Shown: piece by piece, positions 58,001 to 64,000 of the stretch
Position numbering within the stretch: position 1 is the first letter of the stretch
Layout: the number at the start of each line of letters is the position of its first letter
Assembly: GCA_002359185.1 (NCBI GenBank)
Contig: DEML01000003.1
Span: forward strand, 1 to 64,000
DNA: 64,000 nt
DNA from: Planctomycetaceae bacterium UBA2671
GTDB lineage: Bacteria; Planctomycetota; Planctomycetia; Planctomycetales; Planctomycetaceae
Direction: 5' to 3'
Notes under the pieces: generated by a model
Databases searched by the model: none
The model's input: the letters and a program-made list of their open reading frames with translations, nothing else
What the model was told of the DNA's origin: nothing
Made by a program: the position numbers and the translations under genes

Positions 58001-58152
58001 ATAACCGCAAAATTATTCTCCCTAGAGAGGATTTGGAAATCTTCAAGGCGATGGAGAAATCCTTAATGCCTGAAGATGTCCTGAAAGAACTTTCGGATGA
58101 AGACATACGTAATTTACTGGCATATCTCTCGCAGGGGGCTCGTAAAAAGTAA
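55078..58152 (+). CDS. PVC-type haem-binding dehydrogenase with HEAT repeats and cytochrome c
   Basis: Exported protein of 1024 residues. The signal peptide could start at 55078 or at the ATG at 55093; neither has a clear ribosome site. The N-terminal half is the membrane-bound-dehydrogenase propeller (VDLIAHEPEVSQPLFLTWDS, calcium-type loop DTDGDGIYDTSKDV, LLWGPDGWLYAANGST, YNGVGPDGSVYIADWSD). HEAT-like repeats follow at about 460-880. The cytochrome c domain carries C901-x2-C904-H905 (CANCHKLFG) and ends with the family LMPEDVLKELSDEDIRNLLA. It is 40 bases after the DUF1501 gene and probably in one operon with it. The likely role is periplasmic substrate oxidation coupled to haem. Confidence 0.9.
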   Translation: MPYLSMRNYSLILTVCLCMTILISESPADDTPVAGNKRVEEVFKSFGGKGVMSDGSDPTPPLESLKSFEVKEGMTVDLIAHEPEVSQPLFLTWDSRGRMWVLQYRQYQYPAGLKVVRFDQYLRAVFDKIPDPPPKGVKGLDKVTVHEDTDGDGIYDTSKDVITGLNIASSVQVGNGGIWVLNPPYLLFYPDADGDDIPDGDPEVHLSGFGIQDTHSIANSLLWGPDGWLYAANGSTTAGVVSSAVTKGVEFQGQCIWRYHPETKVFEIYAEGGGNTFSLEIDSKGRVFSGTNGGNTRGYYYPQGSYADKNWGKHGPLTNPYAFGYFTHMGFEGDGRRFAQAFLIYEGGLFPQDYNGDIIAPNSLHNVVWHSERIPQGSTYRTVDHTNLLESSDRWFRPVYNGVGPDGSVYIADWSDTRLSHVSPVDDWHKESGRIYRVRPTDSSPNYQLGDLHQKAAEELITLFEHSNKWVRRRAMLELGWRGDNSVLEQLIAKVNEKSSLESLWALNLMGELDSKLSQKWLQHPDEHIRRWMVRLIGDGTLKNIDSQVYEALAAVAANEPQVQVRSQLASTAKRIEAQYALPVVTQLLQHEQDLSDPHMALLLWWAVEAHAEEFAEIEKTFSNPEVWSLELTQTAITTRLMQRYAAAGTPEDLQYCARLVEIAPDDKSRERLLMGLNKAFQGRTVPPLPVSLEKALADYLDSLGNDGIVLALRQGKPEAVPPAIKALKDTNNDLGLRMELARAFGEVKTPEVVSTLVSLATGRSTNEPAFQRVAIQSLANYDDAGIANSLIGSFQSRISAEHNLRTTACRTLASRKDWAMKLVDYVNSWQMKAEEVPADVIQQLRTYEDPELTAAVEQAFGKQVQVSKAEKAEEINRLLQVLMEAEGDAAKGEVHFKKKCANCHKLFGQGETIGPPLDGYERGNPKFWLPAMVEPSLEIREGYQSYIAVTLDGRVITGMVAAQDPQTVNIRTADNRKIILPREDLEIFKAMEKSLMPEDVLKELSDEDIRNLLAYLSQGARKK

Positions 58153-58164
58153 GACGTTATAAAT

Positions 58165-58195
58165 AAACCACTGCCGGAAGTCCTGGCAGTGGTTT
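58165..58195. terminator. Bidirectional hairpin between convergent genes
   Basis: Eleven-base perfect stem, AAACCACTGCC with GGCAGTGGTTT, and a nine-base loop. It sits between the two convergent dehydrogenase-class genes. A-rich sequence on the left and T-rich on the right would serve both directions, though neither U-tract is perfect. Confidence 0.7.
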
Positions 58196-58253
58196 AAGGT
58201 TGAAACTTTTTCAATGATGAATTGCCATCAAAAATGTTGCTTCAGATTGATTT

Positions 58254-61200
58254 TTAAGGGTGATGCATATGCTCGGAATACATTTTGTGTTTCATATCTC
58301 CTTGAGCATATATGTAGGCGAGCAGGTCGAGAATCTCTTCTTCGGTTAGCTTGTTCAGCAAGCCGGCTGGCATGATGGAAAGCTTAGATTTGACCTGATC
58401 ATCGATATCATCCACGGAGATTGTGATCGGATCGGCTTTGGCCATCGGATCGACCAGAAGCTGGATTTCATCATCCGTCTCTTTGACGATCATCCCGGTC
58501 ACGACTTTACCGGAAGCGAGGACGAAAGTATTCGATTGATATTTTTCTTCGATCTCTTTGGAAGGTTCAATCAGAGACCGGAGCAGATATTCCAGATTCT
58601 GTTTCTTCGGATCTAGTTTGGTCAGATCAGGGCCAATCTCTTTACCTTCGTTATTTAACTTGTGACAAGCCACACAGTTGGCAACTTTGAACAGGCTTCT
58701 TCCCACTTCAAAGGAACGTCCATGCAAGACCTGGGGCAGCGAACTGGCCAGATCATCGTATTTCCATTCGGTGTTGCGGTTGGCAAACTTGAGCAGCTCG
58801 TCTTTAATTTCCAGGGTATGGCTGGACAGATACGCAGCCGGATCGGCCTGATAGGCCTTTAGATCTTCGACGACATACAGGGCTCCGTACATCCTTCGCC
58901 AATGTCCCGGATAGGTGCAAACATAAGGGTAAACGCCGGGAGTTTTGGGAACTTCAAACGTTAACGCCTGCTTTTCACCCGGTTCGAGCAGCCGACTGCC
59001 GAGCAGGATTTTGTCAGAGACCGGAATGTATTCGCGTTCTTTGGCGTCCGGTTGTCTGGCGGTGTCTTCTGCCAGATTGCCAACTTCTTCCAGGGAGCCG
59101 GGCAGGATGATCGCAAAGTTGTGCGGCATATGATCGGAATTGGAAAAGCGGAACTCGACTGGCTTACCAGCTTCAACTGCGATGATTTCTTTGTCGTAAA
59201 TCATGCGTGCGGGAACGGTTCCAATGGCGATGACACGGACATCCAGATTGTCCAGTCGAGCGAGGACTTTGCCTGCTTCATCTTGGGGTAACCTGGAAGC
59301 GAGTGAGCGAACGATGGCAATGGCATCGGTCGAAGTTGCATTGGTTCGGCTCGCAACGGGAACATTGCTCAAGTAGCCGATCAGATTATCAATCAGACTG
59401 GTGGAATCGGTTTCAGGCCAGTTCTTTTCCGGGATGTCTCGCATGACCCGAATGGCAGACTGTTGATATTTATTCCGTTTCAGTAACTCGGAGAGATCTT
59501 TGAACTTCTCGGCATCATGGCCGGGAATCGAGCCCAGAGAAATGACAGCTAACTGTTGCAGAGACTGACCACCGTTGGCGAATAACACCGAAGCAGGAAT
59601 TTTTTGCTTCTTGATTCCGGGGCCAGACCAGTTGACTTCCAGTCCATCGCCACCTCCGTTATCGAAGTAAGTGACAGTCAGGGGATGGAGTCCGGCTGTG
59701 AGTTTGGCTTTGCCATTCTTTTCTGAAAAGCCGTGCAGGCCGTCGTGGTTGATGAGAAGCTTGTCATCGAGATAGATTCGGGATCCATCGTCTGATTTGA
59801 TAAAGAATGTGTAATCGCCAGACTTGGGTATGTCGATGAAGCCTTTGAACTGAAGAGCGAATTTATCGTTCTGAGTTTTTTGTGGCACATTCATCACAAT
59901 TTCAGGAACGATCCCACTGTCCTGTGGTTTGAGTTTTGCCAGGGTTTCGATGGCGACATTGCTCGGGCTCGGATAGTAGAAATCGACATGGATGCCGGGG
60001 ATCCGTTGTTCAACCTGACCCCCATCCGAAGAGAGATTTGGTGGGAGTTCAAAGACAAGCGAGCGAATACTGGGGTAAAGTTTGCTGCGCAGGTCTGAGC
60101 TCTCAATTAACGGAACCGCAGCCAGGAAATCCTGTAAATGCTCTTTGCTTTTTGAGGCCAGAAAATAAGCGTTTTCTCCCGAACCATCTGTGGTGATGAG
60201 AGCAGCGATTGCGGAGCGACGCGTTGCATCGTTTTTGCCATCCAAGGCAAATTTCTCGAGTTGATTTCGCACTTTCTTGAGCGAGTCGGCTGGTTGTTCC
60301 TGAAGGAGTACACCGAGACCAGCCAGACTGGCGATCTCGTTGGATTGATCACGCTCAGCCATCAGTTTCATTAATAGTGAAGCTGGATTGGATTTCTGTA
60401 ACTCTGCAAAGCCATTCAATGCTTGTCGCAATGAGTTCACTGGAGTATTTGTTCGAGAAAGAATTGCTTCGTAAACTTCAGCCGATTGCTCATAAGCCAG
60501 CAGATCTTCCGGCGAAGAATTTTTCAAAGCATACTTACGGGCGGCAGGTGATAATTTCCCTTTCGATCGCATAACTTCCTGCAACAGCTTATCCACAGGA
60601 ATCTGACTCAATGCATATTTGATGACAACATCAAGTTCGACGTCCGTGGGTTGAGTCGCGACATTGAAAACAACTTCAGCCGATGTAACACCCGAAAATG
60701 CGACCGCGGATTTTACCGCTTCGGCTCGTACTAGTGGAGATTCATCAGCAGAAGCAGCTATCAGAACTGGTTCCCAGCCTTCGATTTGAGTCTCCCAATG
60801 TCCCAGAGTACGAATTGCAGCTGCACGAACACGGGGTTCATTTGCTTTGTAAAGTGTTTGAATCAATTCCAAATTTGGAACGCGATGCTCCTCCAAAACC
60901 CACAAACTTTCCAGCATTGCCTGAGCATCGTCTGGCTTTGTGACATCGAGTGTTTTTACAAAAGTCTTCAGTTCTTTTACGACTTCATCCGTTTCCCGTC
61001 CGCTCAATTCAATCCGGGCGCGATATCGGGTTGCATTTTCTTTGGCGAAAAATGATTTGCAGACTTCCGCAATCGGGGCACCCTTCAAATTAGGTTGCAT
61101 CACAAGTGGACGGTCTTTTGCTGTGACACGATAAATGCGTCCGTGCTCATGATCTCGATTTGGATCCCGCATATTGTGTTGCATGTGACCGATCAGAGCG

Positions 61201-63197
61201 TTGCTCCAGTCGGAAACATACAGGGCTCCATCGCTGCCAATTTCGACATCGGTAGGACGGAAGTTGGGGTCATCGGAAACCAGAATCGGTTCGATTTCTT
61301 CGCAGATAATATCGGCTCCATCATATTTGACTTCGTGCTGCAGGACGCCGAGGAATCCGATGCAGTTGCAGATCAGGAAATTTCCCTGATTTTCTTCCGG
61401 GAACTGACTACTGGAGAGTATTCCAGTTGCAGCAACGGGACGAACCCGTTTTTTGAACCAATGTTTATTTCCGACACCTTTGCCAATATTGACATAGGAG
61501 CCTGTGCCGCTTGTGCCATCGTTGGCGAACTGATATCCCCATTGATCGAAGACATCGCCGTGAGGGTTAGGGCCGATCGGGAAGTGAAATTCCATTTCGA
61601 ATGTGCGGGGATTGAATCGATAAACTCCCGTGCTGCCTGCCCGGAATGTTTTGGTAGGCGTTTCGATATTGGCGACATTGAAGACACCTCGTGACCAGTA
61701 CAGCCAGCCGTCTGGTCCAAGCACCATAGCATTGGCCGAGTGATGCGAATCGGCACTGGAAAGTCCCTGCAGCATGCGAATTTTCACATCGGCTTTATGA
61801 TCGCCATCCGTATCTTTGAGGAACCAGAGTTCCGGTAATGCGGCAACCAACATCCCGCCACCCCAGAATTCGAAACCAGTCACACTGTTGAGTTCATCGG
61901 CAAAGATGATGCACTCGTCAGCCACGCCGTCAGCGTTTTCATCGGGTAAACAGATGATGCGATCTCGTCGTTCTTCCGTTGGATTCCAGTGGGGATAGCT
62001 TGGCCAGACGGAAGCATATAACTTGCCATCTGTGTCGACGGCCATCTGCACCGGGTTGATCAACTCCGGAAACATTTCTTCGGACGCAAAGAGATTGACT
62101 TCCATCCCTTTGGCAATTGTCATCTTGGAGATCGCTTCCTCACCACCGAGATAGGAATAACTGCCATCGTCGAGATTTCCGGGCTTATTCGTTTTGACTT
62201 CCAGTTCTTGAGGCAGGTTGTCGTCTTTAACTTCCAAATCTCCGCCGCGAGCAACCGCCCAGACTCGTTTGTCGCGATTGGCTGTCATGACATCAAAAAT
62301 TTCCATTTCCCGCATCATCACGTCAGCATTTGACTGCCCAAACCAGGCCAGTTTAGAGCGCCCCCCAAAAACGTTGTAACCATCGACAACACGATAGCGA
62401 TTGAACCAGTAATCGTTCTTGACGAGTACTGCCTGTCGCAGTCGCTCAAGTTCTTTGGCGTCGAGATCGATTTTCTCTTTGCCGAACAATTCTTTGATCA
62501 TCAAGTCTGCCATCACGCGATTCCCATCGCTGAGCAGATGGACGCCATTCATTGTTAGCGGCTTCTCAGAGGATTCGTACAACTTTTGCGACGGATGGAA
62601 CAGGTCGACATACAGAACCTGCTTAGACTGACAGACATCTCGCATGGCCTCGGTATAGAGTTCGAGATTCTTGTTATTTGCTTCACCATCAGGTAGATGC
62701 CGACTGTTTAGATTCTCGTGAGCGATCGGAGAAAAAAAGACGAGCGTTGGAGCCGATTTCCCGTTGTAGTTTTGAGACTGCATTCCATCAATGGTCGATT
62801 CGAGTTGCTTGCGGAACTCATCAAGTCCGTTTGGGCCTTTCATCGCTTCGTTGTAGCCGAAGAAATTGAAAATCACATCGGCTTCAACTTTTGAAAGCCA
62901 TTCATCAGGGCTGCCGAAATTGTCTTCCCGGGGACGGACATTCAATTCATCTCCAGGTACCGCCAGATTTCTGATTGTCAAATCGTGCTCAGGAAACATG
63001 GCGTGCAAATACGTTTCCAGCCAGGCATGATGCTGCATGCGATCGGCCAGTGTATTGCCGATGTAGGCAATATGATCTTCTTTTTCCAAAGAGAGTTTGG
63101 GTTCAGCCGCTTGAATTGTTTCGAAGGATAGGGTCAGGAAAGTGAACAGGCTGGCAGCGATGAAACAGGAGGTGAATCTTGTGAGGGCTTGAATCAT
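58254..63197 (-). CDS. SGNH-propeller-HEAT-PA14-cupredoxin-cytochrome c fusion
   Basis: Exported protein of about 1647 residues; the ATG at 63197 opens a signal peptide (LTRFTSCFIAASLFTFLTL). Residues about 40-250 are an SGNH-like domain in which the usual GDS reads GNT and the closing DxxH reads NGVH, so hydrolysis is doubtful. A sugar-dehydrogenase-like propeller follows, then HEAT helices. A PA14 domain comes next (FIDIPKSGDYTFFIKSDDGS, DNGGGDGLEVNWSGPG). The cupredoxin has type-1 copper ligands H1359, C1427, H1432 and M1436, with the azurin-like spacing C-x4-H-x3-M. Cytochrome c has C1508-x2-C1511-H1512 and a His/Met-rich end. Substrate oxidation with electron passage through copper and haem in one chain is the inference. 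Confidence 0.88.
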   Translation of the reverse strand: MIQALTRFTSCFIAASLFTFLTLSFETIQAAEPKLSLEKEDHIAYIGNTLADRMQHHAWLETYLHAMFPEHDLTIRNLAVPGDELNVRPREDNFGSPDEWLSKVEADVIFNFFGYNEAMKGPNGLDEFRKQLESTIDGMQSQNYNGKSAPTLVFFSPIAHENLNSRHLPDGEANNKNLELYTEAMRDVCQSKQVLYVDLFHPSQKLYESSEKPLTMNGVHLLSDGNRVMADLMIKELFGKEKIDLDAKELERLRQAVLVKNDYWFNRYRVVDGYNVFGGRSKLAWFGQSNADVMMREMEIFDVMTANRDKRVWAVARGGDLEVKDDNLPQELEVKTNKPGNLDDGSYSYLGGEEAISKMTIAKGMEVNLFASEEMFPELINPVQMAVDTDGKLYASVWPSYPHWNPTEERRDRIICLPDENADGVADECIIFADELNSVTGFEFWGGGMLVAALPELWFLKDTDGDHKADVKIRMLQGLSSADSHHSANAMVLGPDGWLYWSRGVFNVANIETPTKTFRAGSTGVYRFNPRTFEMEFHFPIGPNPHGDVFDQWGYQFANDGTSGTGSYVNIGKGVGNKHWFKKRVRPVAATGILSSSQFPEENQGNFLICNCIGFLGVLQHEVKYDGADIICEEIEPILVSDDPNFRPTDVEIGSDGALYVSDWSNALIGHMQHNMRDPNRDHEHGRIYRVTAKDRPLVMQPNLKGAPIAEVCKSFFAKENATRYRARIELSGRETDEVVKELKTFVKTLDVTKPDDAQAMLESLWVLEEHRVPNLELIQTLYKANEPRVRAAAIRTLGHWETQIEGWEPVLIAASADESPLVRAEAVKSAVAFSGVTSAEVVFNVATQPTDVELDVVIKYALSQIPVDKLLQEVMRSKGKLSPAARKYALKNSSPEDLLAYEQSAEVYEAILSRTNTPVNSLRQALNGFAELQKSNPASLLMKLMAERDQSNEIASLAGLGVLLQEQPADSLKKVRNQLEKFALDGKNDATRRSAIAALITTDGSGENAYFLASKSKEHLQDFLAAVPLIESSDLRSKLYPSIRSLVFELPPNLSSDGGQVEQRIPGIHVDFYYPSPSNVAIETLAKLKPQDSGIVPEIVMNVPQKTQNDKFALQFKGFIDIPKSGDYTFFIKSDDGSRIYLDDKLLINHDGLHGFSEKNGKAKLTAGLHPLTVTYFDNGGGDGLEVNWSGPGIKKQKIPASVLFANGGQSLQQLAVISLGSIPGHDAEKFKDLSELLKRNKYQQSAIRVMRDIPEKNWPETDSTSLIDNLIGYLSNVPVASRTNATSTDAIAIVRSLASRLPQDEAGKVLARLDNLDVRVIAIGTVPARMIYDKEIIAVEAGKPVEFRFSNSDHMPHNFAIILPGSLEEVGNLAEDTARQPDAKEREYIPVSDKILLGSRLLEPGEKQALTFEVPKTPGVYPYVCTYPGHWRRMYGALYVVEDLKAYQADPAAYLSSHTLEIKDELLKFANRNTEWKYDDLASSLPQVLHGRSFEVGRSLFKVANCVACHKLNNEGKEIGPDLTKLDPKKQNLEYLLRSLIEPSKEIEEKYQSNTFVLASGKVVTGMIVKETDDEIQLLVDPMAKADPITISVDDIDDQVKSKLSIMPAGLLNKLTEEEILDLLAYIYAQGDMKHKMYSEHMHHP

Positions 63198-63351
63198 GAG
63201 ATTTCTTTCGTCGTCCTTTACAGTCAATTGGCATCCCGTATGATCGAGGTATGCATCGAAGATTACTATTGCGAATATCATGGCAATCTTTGGTGATGCC
63301 TACAACTCTCTGTACTTATTTCCTGTCCAGTATTGTGAAGAAGATTGTGTC

Positions 63352-64000
63352 ATGCTGAAAACCAGAACACTTGGCCGGACCGGATTGGAGGTCACTCAAC
63401 TTGGCTATGGCAGCATGGGCATTCGTGGCCCGAAAACCTGGGGCAAACGAGTCGCTTCCGAAGAGGACTCCGAGAAAATTCTGAATGCCGTGCTCGATGC
63501 GGGTATCAACTTCATCGACACCGCTCCCGATTATGGAATCAGTGAAGAGCGGATTGGCCGTTATCTTTCCTCGCGTCGAGGAGAATTCATCCTCGCCAGT
63601 AAGTGTGGATGCGATTACACCCAGGGTGAGGATGAAATCAACATTCGACATACCTGGAAGAAGGATGTCATTAAGCGGAATCTGGAGGAAACGCTGTTTC
63701 GAACACAGTCGGAATTTCTCGACCTTCTCCAATTTCATGGAGGCGATGCCGAGATCTTAGAACAGGAAGGTCTCATCGAACTGCTGGAAGATTTTCGTTC
63801 GCAGGGTTTAATCCGCTTTGTCGGAGTTTCGAGTTCGTTACCGTATTTACCGGGCCTGATAGAGCTGGGTGTGTTTGATACTTTTCAAATTCCACATTCC
63901 TGCCTGGCTCCTGAACATCATGATTGGATTACCAAAGCCGCAGAAACCGGAGCGGGGATTATTATTCGGGGTGGGATTGCTCACGGGGGGCCAGATGCAG
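63352..64000 (+). CDS. Aldo/keto reductase, partial (runs off the window)
   Basis: The first 216 codons of an NADPH-dependent aldo/keto reductase. The start MLKTRTLGRTGLEVTQLGYG is typical. The catalytic aspartate and tyrosine are in NFIDTAPDYG (about 51-60), the lysine is in ILASKCG, and the active-site histidine is in FLDLLQFHGG. GLIRFVGVSSS follows. The remaining C-terminal part, which binds the cofactor phosphate, lies beyond 64000. It diverges from the fusion gene at 58254-63197 across about 154 bases. Confidence 0.88.
   Translation, partial: MLKTRTLGRTGLEVTQLGYGSMGIRGPKTWGKRVASEEDSEKILNAVLDAGINFIDTAPDYGISEERIGRYLSSRRGEFILASKCGCDYTQGEDEINIRHTWKKDVIKRNLEETLFRTQSEFLDLLQFHGGDAEILEQEGLIELLEDFRSQGLIRFVGVSSSLPYLPGLIELGVFDTFQIPHSCLAPEHHDWITKAAETGAGIIIRGGIAHGGPDA

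Noticed and set aside
1..64000. CRISPR arrays, tRNA or rRNA genes, insertion sequences with transposases, prophage
   Set aside because: No direct-repeat arrays, cloverleaf-like segments or mobile-element genes were seen; the only repeat elements found are short hairpins.

Overview
The window looks like chromosomal DNA from a planctomycete, probably a marine relative of Gimesia or Rubinisphaera. The evidence is the density of lineage-typical families: DUF1592/DUF1552 pairs, a DUF1549/DUF1553 plus DUF1501 pair, three giant proteins of the 'PVC-type haem-binding dehydrogenase' class, a SUMF1-LRR fusion, a PknK-like kinase-ATPase and a planctomycete-type ECF sigma factor. Base composition is moderate, many starts are ATG with weak Shine-Dalgarno sites, and a good share of the proteins carry a signal peptide or Tat leader. 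I see no rRNA, tRNA, CRISPR array, integrase, transposase or phage gene.

Layout. 109-10551 is a divergent catabolic locus around a ROK regulator. Leftward run two Gfo/Idh/MocA oxidoreductases, a secreted serine hydrolase, pnuC-nadR (nicotinamide riboside salvage) and an enolase-superfamily enzyme that closely resembles cis-3-hydroxy-L-proline dehydratase. Rightward run the ROK gene, a TauD/SyrP-like dioxygenase and an MFS carrier. Two GATATC-centred palindromes in the shared promoter region are good operator candidates. 10683-17031 is an overlapping operon of SUMF1-LRR, DUF1592 cytochrome and DUF1552 protein. 17033-23333 holds scattered single genes: a DJ-1/PfpI fusion, an LRR protein, an alpha/beta-hydrolase-like protein, an EEP phosphatase, a 50-residue His-rich secreted peptide behind a sigma54-like promoter, and a HAD phosphatase. 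23343-28192 is a second DUF1592/DUF1552 operon, on the minus strand, ending in a serine hydrolase. 28499-32899 is a ThuA/dehydrogenase/HEAT/cytochrome fusion.

32902-37412 (minus) encodes a MotA/TolQ/ExbB-type channel with a long helical tail and two different single-span, TolR/ExbD-like partners. Only one of the two partners keeps the membrane aspartate. I consider this the most interesting system here. After cardiolipin synthase and a PhoD-like phosphatase come a 1341-residue kinase-ATPase, a small membrane protein, an ECF sigma factor, a Tyr/His/Gly-rich secreted protein, SppA, purM and an orphan ABC-2 permease. 50512-58152 is a PSD1 cytochrome, DUF1501 and haem-dehydrogenase cluster. It converges on a 1647-residue minus-strand protein that joins an SGNH-like domain, a propeller, HEAT repeats, PA14, a type-1 copper domain and cytochrome c. 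The window ends inside an aldo/keto reductase gene.

Small hairpins preceded by 5'-GTAG sit between genes at five places (two as an inverted pair). They have the form of REP/REPIN elements, and one of them supplies the stop codon of the sigma-factor gene.
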